Shown piece by piece: positions 55,195 to 62,533 of a stretch of DNA of 62,533 nt. The first letter of the stretch is position 1. Each line of letters starts with the position of its first letter. Origin of the DNA: Tsukamurella spumae (GTDB taxonomy: Bacteria > Actinomycetota > Actinomycetes > Mycobacteriales > Mycobacteriaceae); contig NZ_JAAXOQ010000028.1 of assembly GCF_012396015.1 (NCBI RefSeq), positions 1 to 62,533 of the forward strand, given 5' to 3'. Under the pieces are notes generated by a model that was not told the DNA's origin, did not search any database, and was given only the letters and a program-made list of their open reading frames with translations. The position numbers and the translations under genes are program-made.

Positions 55195-57075
55195 GTGAGT
55201 ACCTTCCTGATCACCGGCGCCACCGGTTTCCTGGGCCGGCGCATCGTCCCCCTGCTGTTGGAGCGCGACCCCGATGCGGTGGTGCACCTGCTGGTGCGGC
55301 CGTCGTCGGCGTCGAAGCTCGACGAATGGCGTGCCCGCTGGGGCGACCGCGTCGCGCCGCTGCTGGGCGACCTCGCCGCACCGGGCCTCGGGCTCGACGG
55401 TGCCGCGCCCGCGGTCGACGCCGTGCTCCACCTCGGCGCCGTCTACGACATGTCCGCGAGCGTGGAGGCCAACGAGCGGGTCAACGTCGAGGGGACCCGC
55501 GCGGTGATCGCGCTGGCGCGCAGCGTCGGCGCGGAGTTGCACCACGTCTCGTCCGTCGCGGTCGCCGGCGATCACCGGGGCGCCTTCGGCGAGAACGATT
55601 TCGATCTGGGACAGGGCTTCCCGTCTCCCTATCACCGCACCAAGTTCGAGTCCGAGAAGCTGGTCCGCGAGGCGGACGGCGTGCGTTGGCGCGTCTACCG
55701 GCCGGCGATCGTGGTCGGCGACTCGCAGACGGGCGAGATGGACAAGATCGACGGCCCGTACTACTTCTTCCCGATCTTCGATGCGCTGCGGCACGTGCCG
55801 TCCGTGATCCCGATGGTGCTGCCCGACACCGGCGACACCAACGTGGTGCCCGTCGACTACGTGGCGGAGGCGCTCGTCGAGCTCATGCTCCGGGCCGATG
55901 GAACCGGCCGGGTGTACCACCTGGTGAACCCGGAGCCGCAGGGCGTGCTGGAGCTCTACCGTGCGATCGCGCGGCCCGCGGGAGCCCCGCCCGCCGTCGG
56001 CCGGATCCCGCGTCGCGCCGTGGATTCCGCGATCCGGGCGAGCGGAACCGGGCGCACGGGGGTCCTGCGGGACACCGTGCTCAAGCAGCGCGGCATCCCG
56101 CCCCGCGCGTTCGAGAACCTCGGCTTCACCGCCCGCTACACCTCCGAGGCGACCCGGGCCGCGCTGGCGGGTACCGGAATCGACGTGCCGGACCTGCGCG
56201 ACTACGGCCCGCGGCTGTTCGCGTACTGGCGCGAGCAGCTCGACCCCGCTCGGCTGCGCCGGCGCGACCCGATCGCCGGACGGCACGTGGTGATCACCGG
56301 CGCCTCGGCGGGCATCGGTCGGGAGACCGCGCGCGTGCTCGCCGACCAGGGGGCACGGGTGATCCTGCTGGCCCGCAACGAGGTCGAGCTCAAGGCCGCG
56401 GTCGACGACATCCTCGACCGCGGCGGGGAGGCCGCCGCGTACGTGTGCGACGTGACCGACGGTGACGCCGTCGGTGATGTCGTCGCGCGGATCCTCGACG
56501 AGCACGGCCACGTCGACTACCTGGTCAACAACGCGGGGCGATCGATCCGTCGGTCCGTGCGGGCGTCCGTCGACCGGTTCCACGACTACGAGCGCACCAT
56601 GGACGTCAACTACTTCGGGGCGGTCCGGATGACGCTGGCGCTGCTCCCGCACATGCGATCCCGCGGCTTCGGGCACGTGGTCAACGTCTCGAGCATCGGC
56701 GTCTCGGCGCGCGGACCGCGGTTCTCCGCGTACGTCGCCAGCAAGGCCGCGCTCGACGCCTTCACCGATGTCGCCGCGACCGAGACCCTCACGGACCACG
56801 TCACGTTCACCAACGTCCACATGCCCCTGGTGCGGACGGCCATGATCGCCCCGACCGAGGCCTACGACGGTGCGCGCGCCATCAGCCCGGAGCACGCCGC
56901 CCGGATCATCGTGCGCGCCATCGTGCGCCGACCCACGCGGTGGGACACCCCACTGGGTGCCCTCGGGGCGCTGGGGCGCACGTTCACCCCTCGGATCACG
57001 CGCCGCGTCCTGCACCAGGAGTACCTGGCCTCCGCGGACTCGGCGGCGGCGAAGCGTGGCCCCACCGCGAATTGA
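55195..57075 (+). CDS. Two-domain SDR reductase (PRK07201/AcrA1-like)
   Basis: A 626-aa fusion of two NAD(P)-dependent reductases. Residues 1-345 form an extended SDR/fatty-acyl-CoA-reductase-like domain with TGATGFLG (7-14) and YHRTK (Tyr146, Lys150). Residues 355-626 form a classical SDR with TGASAGIG (368-375), NNAG and YVASK. The mycobacterial relative AcrA1 (Rv3391) is assigned to acyl-CoA reduction, so a lipid role is likely. The GTG start has an AAGGAG site. The stop codon lies inside a 21-bp inverted repeat. Confidence 0.85.
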   Translation: MSTFLITGATGFLGRRIVPLLLERDPDAVVHLLVRPSSASKLDEWRARWGDRVAPLLGDLAAPGLGLDGAAPAVDAVLHLGAVYDMSASVEANERVNVEGTRAVIALARSVGAELHHVSSVAVAGDHRGAFGENDFDLGQGFPSPYHRTKFESEKLVREADGVRWRVYRPAIVVGDSQTGEMDKIDGPYYFFPIFDALRHVPSVIPMVLPDTGDTNVVPVDYVAEALVELMLRADGTGRVYHLVNPEPQGVLELYRAIARPAGAPPAVGRIPRRAVDSAIRASGTGRTGVLRDTVLKQRGIPPRAFENLGFTARYTSEATRAALAGTGIDVPDLRDYGPRLFAYWREQLDPARLRRRDPIAGRHVVITGASAGIGRETARVLADQGARVILLARNEVELKAAVDDILDRGGEAAAYVCDVTDGDAVGDVVARILDEHGHVDYLVNNAGRSIRRSVRASVDRFHDYERTMDVNYFGAVRMTLALLPHMRSRGFGHVVNVSSIGVSARGPRFSAYVASKAALDAFTDVAATETLTDHVTFTNVHMPLVRTAMIAPTEAYDGARAISPEHAARIIVRAIVRRPTRWDTPLGALGALGRTFTPRITRRVLHQEYLASADSAAAKRGPTAN

Positions 57076-57130
57076 ACACCGTTATGGAGATTTCCACCTG
57101 CGGTTATTCTCTCCATAACGGTGTTCAATT
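57070..57130. repeat. Perfect 21-bp inverted repeat (two copies of a three-copy element)
   Basis: A 21-bp unit, starting AATTGAACACC and ending TTATGGAGA, lies at 57070-57090 and is repeated exactly in inverse orientation at 57110-57130, with 19 bases between. The first copy contains the stop codon of the upstream SDR, and the second ends 15 bases before the next SDR start. A third copy is at 62375-62395. It may be a regulator site, a terminator-like hairpin or an IS-related sequence. Confidence 0.9.
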
Positions 57131-57145
57131 GACAGGGGGACGAGG

Positions 57146-57985
57146 ATGGCGGAGCTGAACGGGCGACGGATCGCCGTGACGGGCGGCGGCTCGGGGATCG
57201 GGGCGGCCACGTGCCGGTTGCTCGGCGCGCGCGGGGCACGGGTCTGGATCGGCGACCGCGACGAGGCGGCCGCGCAGGCCGTCGCCGCGTCGATCCGCGA
57301 TGCCGGCGGACGGGCCGACTCCGTGCGGCTCGACGTGACGGACGAGGCCTCCTTCGAGGCCTTCCTCGCCGCGGCGGAGGCCGACGGTCCGCTCGACGCC
57401 CTGGTCAACAACGCGGGCGTGATGTGGGTGGGGTCGTTCGTCGACGAGGGCGCGGCGTCGATCCAGCGGCAGGTCGCGGTGAACCTCGTCGGCCCGATCC
57501 TCGGCACGCGGCTGGCGGCACGCCGGATGCTCCCGCGGCGCCACGGCCACATCGTGACCGTGGCGTCCGCGGCGTCCAAGCTCAGTCCGGCCGGCGAGGC
57601 CACCTACAGCGCCACCAAGCACGGGATCTACGGCTACCTCCGGGCCGTGCGCCGCGAGTTGCGCGGCACGGGTGTGGAACTGAGCGTCGTCATGCCCGCC
57701 GTCGTCGACACCGCGCTCGCCGCCGGGACCACGACCGGGGCCGCGGCGATGCTCACGCCCGAGCGGATCGCCGCGGCCATCGCCGACGCTCTCGCCCGGC
57801 CGCGGTTCGAGGTGCACGTCCCGCGCACCGTCGGACTGCTGCACCGCCTGCAGACCCTCGCCCCGCAACCCGTGCGGGACCTGCTCGACCGCTTCCTCGT
57901 TCCGGACCAGGTGCGCTCCGCCGACCACGCGGTGCGCGCGGACTACGAGCGGGACGCCGTCGGCGATTCCGACAGCCCGAGGTAG
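57146..57985 (+). CDS. Short-chain dehydrogenase/reductase
   Basis: A 279-aa classical SDR: NAD(P) site TGGGSGIG (12-19), NNAG (88-91), Ser-Tyr-Lys active site with Tyr154 and Lys158 (YSATK). GGACGAGG precedes the ATG. It follows the inverted repeat and may share regulation with the two-domain SDR upstream. Its 3' end overlaps the convergent GNAT frame. The substrate is unknown; lipid or xenobiotic alcohol oxidation is common for this group. Confidence 0.88.
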   Translation: MAELNGRRIAVTGGGSGIGAATCRLLGARGARVWIGDRDEAAAQAVAASIRDAGGRADSVRLDVTDEASFEAFLAAAEADGPLDALVNNAGVMWVGSFVDEGAASIQRQVAVNLVGPILGTRLAARRMLPRRHGHIVTVASAASKLSPAGEATYSATKHGIYGYLRAVRRELRGTGVELSVVMPAVVDTALAAGTTTGAAAMLTPERIAAAIADALARPRFEVHVPRTVGLLHRLQTLAPQPVRDLLDRFLVPDQVRSADHAVRADYERDAVGDSDSPR

Positions 57986-58613
57986 TCGCGAACGCGCCGA
58001 CCCCCGCCGTCTCCAATCGCCACGACGGACGCACGAAATCCCGGGCCGGCACCCGTAGTCGGACCATGTTCTCGATGACGCCGGGCCGCGTGACGATGCG
58101 GTCGACGCCGTTCTCGCGGTAACCGAGAGCGCGGGACACTCCGTTCGACGCGGTGTTCCACTCCGCAGCCGCCGATGTCGCCCACTCGGCCCCGAGCTGA
58201 TCGAACGCGAAAGTCAGGACGGCGGCCCGCATCTCGGCTCCGAGGCCGCGCCCGTGGAACCGCCGGGCCAGCCATGATCCGGTCTCGATGGAGCGCAGCT
58301 CCGCGAACCGCTGGGCCGCGAGGTGCTGGGTGCCGATCGGGACGCCGTCGTGCAGCACGGCGAAGGCGAACTCCCAGTCGTCGGGCGCGAACCGCGCCCG
58401 CAACGACCAGTGGTACTGCGCGAGCAGCGCCGGGGCGACCTCGGGGGCGCGATCAGTCCAGGGGGTCCGGAAGGGCATGACCGCCGGATCGTGGACGCCC
58501 TCGGCGACCGCCGCGGCCAGGTGCGGGAGGTCCTCGTCCCGGACCGCGCGCAGCGTCAACCGAGGGGTGCGCAGGTGCAATCCGAACGGTGGCCAGACAT
58601 CGGCGAGATCCAT
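57753..58613 (-). CDS. GNAT acetyltransferase with probable 3' frameshift
   Basis: A RimJ/RimL-like acetyltransferase; residues 1-205 are convincing (RTPRLTLRAVRDEDLPHLAA, SWLARRFHGRGLGAEMRAAV, EWNTASNGVSRALGY). After that the frame runs about 230 bases antisense into the SDR as basic low-complexity sequence. Adding one base near 57990 joins GVGAF to RDYLGLSESPTASRS and a stop at 57943, a normal family end. A one-base deletion or sequencing error is therefore likely. TACCGT lies 6 bases before the ATG. Confidence 0.75.
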   Translation of the reverse strand: MDLADVWPPFGLHLRTPRLTLRAVRDEDLPHLAAAVAEGVHDPAVMPFRTPWTDRAPEVAPALLAQYHWSLRARFAPDDWEFAFAVLHDGVPIGTQHLAAQRFAELRSIETGSWLARRFHGRGLGAEMRAAVLTFAFDQLGAEWATSAAAEWNTASNGVSRALGYRENGVDRIVTRPGVIENMVRLRVPARDFVRPSWRLETAGVGAFATTSGCRNRRRRPARSPRAPRGRRSAPGPERGSGRAGPARVAGRGSAGGAAVRRCAGRAPRTAAGRERRRWPRRSARA

Positions 58614-58663
58614 GGCGGCACGGTAGCAACGGTGCGGGCCGCGGTGACAGTGGTTTTCGTCCG

Positions 58664-59350
58664 TCACAGCCAGCGGTAGCGGACCTCGGGCCGGCCGCGG
58701 CCGCCGTACTCGGTGATCCGCTCGCACAGCCTGTCGTCGGCGAGGCGCTCCAGGTAGCGCCACGCGGTGACGCGCGACATCCCCGTCCGGGCGGCGACCT
58801 CCGCGGCGCCGATCGGGCCGTCGGCGTGCCGCAGGGCACCGGTCACGCTCTCCAGGGTCGACGGTGCCAGTCCCTTCGGTGCCGTCGTCTCCGACGGGGC
58901 CTCGCGCAGGGCCGCGAAGGCGGCGTCGACCTCGCGCTGCCCGACGTCCTCGCCGCTGAGGGCGCCGCGGAAGGACAGGTAGCGGTTCAGCCGGTCCGCG
59001 AACGCGGCGAAGGTGAAGGGCTTGATCAGGTAGAGGAACGCGCCGCTCGCCATGGCCCCGCGGACCGTCGCGATGTCGCGCGCCGAGGTGATCACGATGA
59101 CATCGGGTCGCGGGTGCACGCCCGCGAGATCGACGGCGAGCTCGAGGCCGCTGCGATCGGGGAGGCCCACATCGGCGAGCACCAGGTCGACGGGCGGGCC
59201 GGCGATGGCGGACCGTCGGACCTCCTGCAGCGCGGCGCCGGCCGTGCCGACCACGCCGACTACCTCGAATCCCTTGACCCGCCGGACGTATTCGGCGTGC
59301 GCGCGGGCGATCTGCGGCTCGTCGTCCACGACGAGGACGCGCACCGTCAT
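58664..59350 (-). CDS. Response regulator, DcuR/CitB type
   Basis: A 228-aa regulator with receiver residues Asp9/Asp10, phospho-acceptor Asp60 (LADVGLPDRSG) and Lys110 (YLIKPF), and a C-terminal winged helix (IGAAEVAARTGMSRVTAWRY). This group controls C4-dicarboxylate or citrate uptake. Its ATG overlaps the kinase stop by 4 bases. The divergent transporter beyond the kinase is the likely target. Confidence 0.88.
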   Translation of the reverse strand: MTVRVLVVDDEPQIARAHAEYVRRVKGFEVVGVVGTAGAALQEVRRSAIAGPPVDLVLADVGLPDRSGLELAVDLAGVHPRPDVIVITSARDIATVRGAMASGAFLYLIKPFTFAAFADRLNRYLSFRGALSGEDVGQREVDAAFAALREAPSETTAPKGLAPSTLESVTGALRHADGPIGAAEVAARTGMSRVTAWRYLERLADDRLCERITEYGGRGRPEVRYRWL

Positions 59351-60903
59351 CGTTCACCTCCCGGTAGTCGGACCGTCACCGTCGACGGTGCCCGGTCGGA
59401 CTCGATCCTGCCACCCGCCTGCCGCACCACCTGGTCGACCAGGGCGAGCCCCAGCCCGCCACCGTGCAGGCGGTCGCTGCGGTCCTTCGTGGAGTACCCC
59501 CGAGCACGGGCGCGCTCGAACTCGTCGGCGGACATGCCCGGCCCGCTGTCGGCGACGGTCAGCTCCCACGATCCGGCGCGCTCGATCGCGGCCGACAGCT
59601 CCACCCAGCCACCCGGTCCCGCCGCGTCGATGGCATTGTCCACGAGGTTTCCCAGCAGGGTGAGCAGCGCCGCGTCCGGCAGCGGTGCGGCGGCCAGCTC
59701 GGTACCCTCGGCGACGGTGAGCTCGACGTCGAGGGCACTCGCGGCGGCGGTCTTGGCGACGAGGAGCGCGACGGCGGACGGGGCCGCGTCGCCGGCGAGG
59801 CGATCGACGAGTCGCTGGGACGCGCTCCGGTCGGCGATGGCGAGCTGCGCTGCCGAATCCTGCTCTCCCAGTTCGATCATGGTGACCACCGCGTGCAGGC
59901 GGTTCGCGTGTTCGTGCGCCTGCGCGCTGAGTGCGTCGGCCAGGGAGCGGGCCGTGTCGAGCTCGCCCAGCACGGTTTGCAGCTCGGTGCGGTCGCGCAC
60001 GGTCAGGACGGTGCCCAGCGGTCCGGTCGGGCCGGTGACGGGGTGGCGGTTCACCAGCAGCACGCGGCTACCGGTCACGTGCAGCTCGTCGGTGAGGTCG
60101 CCGGCCCCGCGCAGCGAGGGCGGCAGGTCGCGCTGGTGCACGGCGCCGGCGGGGAGCTCGAGGAGTCGCCGGGCCTCGTCGTTGACCACCTGCGCGGGAC
60201 CGTCGGGGGAGTCCGCGTCGAAGACGATCAGCCCCTCCGAGAGGGTGTGCAGTACGGCGTCGTGGTGCTCGTACAGGCCGCGCAGGTCCTGGGCGGACAG
60301 GCCCAGGGTCTGCCTGCGCAGCCGCCGCTCGGCCAGGGCGGAGAGGGCCACGAGCACCAGCAGCGCGGCGGCGACGACCGCGAGGATGCGGGGGAGCGCA
60401 TCGCGGACCTGGTCCCCGAGGCGGGCCCGGGTCACCCCGGCGGACACCAGCCCGACGACGGTGCCGGACGCGTCGCGCACGGGTGTGACGGTGCGGATCG
60501 ACGGGCCGAGGCTGCCGGCGTAGGTCTCCGTGAAGGTCTCGCCCGCGAGCGCGCGGTCTATGGTGCCGGTGTACTTGCCGCCGATCTGTGCCGGGTCGGC
60601 GTGGCTCAGGCGCGTGCGATCGGGGCGCATCACGACGACGAAGTCGAGTCCCCCGAGCCGCTCGGCCTGCTGGGCGATGGGCTGCATCACCGCGGATCCA
60701 TCGGGTGCGGCGAGTGCCGCCACCGTCGACGGCGAGGCGGCGAGGGCGACCGCTGCCGCCCGCGTCTGCTCGCGCGCGGTGCGGTCACCGTCGTCCCGCG
60801 CCTGCGCGATGACCAGCCAGGACGCGCCTGCGGCGATCGTCAGCAGGATCGCCACTTGGGCCAGGAAGGACTGGGCGGCGACGCTGCGTGCTCTGTTTCT
60901 CAC
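59347..60903 (-). CDS. Sensor histidine kinase, DcuS/CitA type
   Basis: A 518-aa kinase with TM1 (about 11-33), a periplasmic PAS-like sensor (34-165, ending YAGSLGPSIRTVTPVRD and GTVVGLVSAGVT), TM2 (about 172-191), a cytoplasmic PAS and an H-box of the CitA type (AQAHEHANRLHAVVTMIELG, His330). The catalytic part has NLVDNAIDAAG and GLGLALVDQV. The GTG at 60903 is the best start; a longer frame overlaps the transporter promoter. It probably senses extracellular dicarboxylate. Confidence 0.88.
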   Translation of the reverse strand: MRNRARSVAAQSFLAQVAILLTIAAGASWLVIAQARDDGDRTAREQTRAAAVALAASPSTVAALAAPDGSAVMQPIAQQAERLGGLDFVVVMRPDRTRLSHADPAQIGGKYTGTIDRALAGETFTETYAGSLGPSIRTVTPVRDASGTVVGLVSAGVTRARLGDQVRDALPRILAVVAAALLVLVALSALAERRLRRQTLGLSAQDLRGLYEHHDAVLHTLSEGLIVFDADSPDGPAQVVNDEARRLLELPAGAVHQRDLPPSLRGAGDLTDELHVTGSRVLLVNRHPVTGPTGPLGTVLTVRDRTELQTVLGELDTARSLADALSAQAHEHANRLHAVVTMIELGEQDSAAQLAIADRSASQRLVDRLAGDAAPSAVALLVAKTAAASALDVELTVAEGTELAAAPLPDAALLTLLGNLVDNAIDAAGPGGWVELSAAIERAGSWELTVADSGPGMSADEFERARARGYSTKDRSDRLHGGGLGLALVDQVVRQAGGRIESDRAPSTVTVRLPGGER

Positions 60904-60997
60904 ACGAGAACGTTTACACAATGAACACAAGCTGTGCCTCAGGTCACAGTTCTCGCAGGATTCTCTCGACGGGTCTACGACTAACAGGAGGACCACT

Positions 60998-62359
60998 GTG
61001 ACGGCAATCGACGGGGCGGCGCCGCCCGCCCGGACGAGACGGGACCGCACCCACTGGCTCTACATCGCCGTGATCGTCGCGGTGGTGGCGGGCGTGATCG
61101 TGGGCCTGGTGGCACCCGGCGTCGGCAAGGACCTCAAGCCGCTCGGCGACATCTTCGTCAGCCTGATCAAGATGATGATCAGCCCGGTGATCTTCTGCAC
61201 CATCGTGCTCGGCATCGGCTCGGTGCGCGCGGCGGCGAGCGTCGGGAAGATCGGCGGGCTCGCGCTCGGCTATTTCATCGCGATGTCGACCTTGGCCCTC
61301 GGCGTGGGCATTCTGGTCGGCAACCTGCTCAAGCCCGGCACGGGTCTCGGGATCCATCCCGACCCGGCGGTGGGCGCCAAGTACGCCGATCAGGCGCACG
61401 CGGCCGGCGGCACCTGGGGCTTCGTCCAGGGGATCGTCCCCGAGACCCTGTTCTCGGCGCTGACCGCGGGCAGTGTGCTGCAGGCCCTGTTCGTCGCGCT
61501 GCTCGTGGGCTTCGCGCTGCAGGCGATGGGGCCGGCGGGCGAGCCCGCGGTGCGTGCGATCGCGGTGCTGCAGAAGGTGGTCTTCCGCGTGCTGGTGATG
61601 GTGCTGTGGTTGGCGCCCGTGGGCGCCTTCGGCGCCATGGCGGCCGTGGTCGGCGCGACCGGTTTCGACGCGGTGATCCAGCTCGGCTGGCTGATGCTCG
61701 CCTTCTACATCACCTGCGGACTGTTCGTGTTCGTCATCCTGGGGTTGCTGCTGCGCTTGGTCACCGGGCTGTCGGTGTTCAAGCTCGCCCGGTACCTCGG
61801 CCGCGAGTACCTGCTGATCGTGGCGACCAGTTCGAGTGAGTCGGCGCTGCCGCGACTGATCGCGAAAATGGAGCACGCCGGAGTCGAGAAGACCACGGTC
61901 GGCATCGTCGTGCCCACGGGCTACTCGTTCAACCTGGACGGCACCGCGATCTACCTCACGATGGCATCGTTGTTCATCGCCGACGCCATGGGCTCGCCGT
62001 TGAACTACGCCGAGCAGTTCTCGCTGCTGCTGTTCATGATGATCGCGTCCAAGGGCGCGGCCGGCGTCACCGGCGCCGGGCTGGCGACGCTCGCCGGCGG
62101 CCTGCAGAGCCACCGCCCCGACCTGCTCGGCGGCGTGGGCGTCATCGTCGGGATCGACAGGTTCATGTCCGAGGCCCGCGCGCTCACCAACTTCTCCGGC
62201 AACGCCATCGCGACCCTGCTCATCGGGAAGTGGACCTCCACCATCGATCTGGCGCAGACCCAGCGCGTGCTCGACAAGCAGGACCCGTTCGACGAGGCGA
62301 CGATGGTCGACGACCACGGCGCACCGTCGGATCCCGCCCCGGCGGCGGCCGCACACTGA
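60998..62359 (+). CDS. dctA: C4-dicarboxylate:cation symporter DctA
   Basis: A 453-aa DAACS-family transporter for succinate, fumarate or malate with H+ or Na+. It has the re-entrant serine-rich TSSSESALPRLIAKMEHAGV, then GYSFNLDGTAIYLTMASLF and SKGAAGVTGAGLATLAGGL. The GTG start has a perfect AGGAGG site. It is divergent from the DcuS/DcuR-like pair, which probably induces it. After the stop come a 21-bp repeat copy and a hairpin. Confidence 0.92.
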   Translation: MTAIDGAAPPARTRRDRTHWLYIAVIVAVVAGVIVGLVAPGVGKDLKPLGDIFVSLIKMMISPVIFCTIVLGIGSVRAAASVGKIGGLALGYFIAMSTLALGVGILVGNLLKPGTGLGIHPDPAVGAKYADQAHAAGGTWGFVQGIVPETLFSALTAGSVLQALFVALLVGFALQAMGPAGEPAVRAIAVLQKVVFRVLVMVLWLAPVGAFGAMAAVVGATGFDAVIQLGWLMLAFYITCGLFVFVILGLLLRLVTGLSVFKLARYLGREYLLIVATSSSESALPRLIAKMEHAGVEKTTVGIVVPTGYSFNLDGTAIYLTMASLFIADAMGSPLNYAEQFSLLLFMMIASKGAAGVTGAGLATLAGGLQSHRPDLLGGVGVIVGIDRFMSEARALTNFSGNAIATLLIGKWTSTIDLAQTQRVLDKQDPFDEATMVDDHGAPSDPAPAAAAH

Positions 62360-62373
62360 CACCCTGCCTGCTC

Positions 62374-62397
62374 CAATTGAACACCGTTATGGAGATT
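62374..62397 (+). repeat. Third copy of the 21-bp repeat
   Basis: The unit seen at 57070-57130 recurs here in plus orientation at 62375-62395, 14 bases after the dctA stop. Similarity to the first copy continues for TT and, after three differing bases, ACCTGC. The repeat is followed at once by a hairpin and then by a transposase-like start. Confidence 0.9.
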
Positions 62398-62425
62398 CTG
62401 ACCTGCCTTGGGTCCAAGGGGTCAG
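62398..62425. terminator. Hairpin after dctA, terminator or IS-end structure
   Basis: CTGACC-TG-CCTTGG pairs with CCAAGG-GGTCAG around a GT centre: 12 base pairs with a two-base bulge. No T-tract follows. It could end the dctA transcript or be part of the left end of the element that starts just downstream. Confidence 0.55.
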
Positions 62426-62457
62426 CGCAACATCTGAGGTAGATGAGGTGTTGTCTG

Positions 62458-62533
62458 ATGGGAAGACCGAAGAGCCCGGCGGAGCGGGAGCGTCCGTTCT
62501 GGGATCAGATCCGCAGCGGTAAGACGGTCACGG
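62458..62533 (+). CDS. Probable transposase N terminus (IS30-like), cut by window end
   Basis: The ATG opens 25 codons reading MGRPKSPAERERPFW and DQIRSGKTVT before the window ends. The basic GRPK start followed by FWDQIRSG resembles the N-terminal helix-turn-helix of IS30-family transposases. The identification rests on little sequence. The preceding 33 bases contain an imperfect inverted repeat (CAACATCT and AGGTGTTG). Confidence 0.45.
   Translation, partial: MGRPKSPAERERPFWDQIRSGKTVT

Noticed and set aside
57129-57134. Perfect TTGACA as a -35 element
   Set aside because: No -10 hexamer lies 16-18 bases downstream; that position is already inside the SDR gene.
62230-62442. Small frames through the repeat that share M-E-I-x-T-C (also at 57085)
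   Set aside because: The shared residues come from the conserved repeat DNA. No ribosome site or -10 hexamer fits, so I do not call a peptide, although the codon-sized difference between copies is curious.

Overview
The window is a chromosomal segment of a very GC-rich actinobacterium, most likely of the order Mycobacteriales (a Tsukamurella- or Gordonia-like genus would fit, but the genus cannot be fixed from the sequence alone). Support comes from PhoP/PhoR of mycobacterial type, an LprQ-like L,D-transpeptidase next to murB, ThrE, an OtsA/OtsB trehalose pathway, DUF2505 and DUF2516 proteins, and the gene order. Positions 36-9236 resemble M. tuberculosis Rv0476-Rv0483, and 35346-51381 resembles Rv0757-Rv0800 (gene order recalled from memory, not searched).

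Layout. 1-11.2 kb: DUF2516 protein, alpha/beta hydrolase, purU/deoC with overlapping divergent starts, a nitrilase/DUF2993/P450 operon, a methyltransferase with two DUF2505 proteins, murB, lprQ and a transglutaminase. 11.2-16.5 kb: otsB, otsA and a 53-aa leader gene, thrE, and a flavin amine oxidase. 16.6-22.1 kb: a PucR regulator facing an atypical aldehyde dehydrogenase, a DUF4132 protein facing a SUKH-type protein, a 55-aa membrane protein and tRNA-Thr(TGT). 22.1-31.3 kb: enoyl-CoA hydratase, acetyltransferase, then a compact block with a five-gene, translationally coupled operon (GT2 glycosyltransferase, DUF2064, methyltransferase, membrane-anchored molybdopterin oxidoreductase, membrane protein) facing a multi-pass membrane protein, a two-component system and a sugar-nucleotide epimerase-like gene. 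I consider this block the best candidate for an undescribed pathway. 31.3-35.2 kb: mixed small genes, pirin and a carboxymuconolactone decarboxylase-like protein.

35.3-51.4 kb: phoP-phoR, HIT protein, and the purine genes purD, purB, purC, purS and purQ interleaved with oligopeptidase B, an EmrB-type exporter with its MarR regulator, glutathione peroxidase, a metallo-beta-lactamase-fold protein and an M18 aminopeptidase. 51.4-57.1 kb: dehydrogenase, CycA-type permease, DinB and a large two-domain reductase under a probable TetR operator. 57.1-62.5 kb: a second SDR, an acetyltransferase with a probable frameshift, a DcuS/DcuR-like two-component system beside a DctA transporter, and the start of a probable transposase. 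Three copies of a 21-bp repeat mark the two ends of this last block.

Two window-wide signals stand out. First, the nonamer GCACCGTCG (or its complement CGACGGTGC) occurs about 60 times by my eye count, close to once per kilobase on both strands, against about two expected from base composition. Second, more than 20 genes have a TANNNT hexamer 6-7 bases before the start codon, the arrangement of leaderless mRNAs. I saw no rRNA, no CRISPR array, no prophage and no gene-free stretch longer than about 200 bases.
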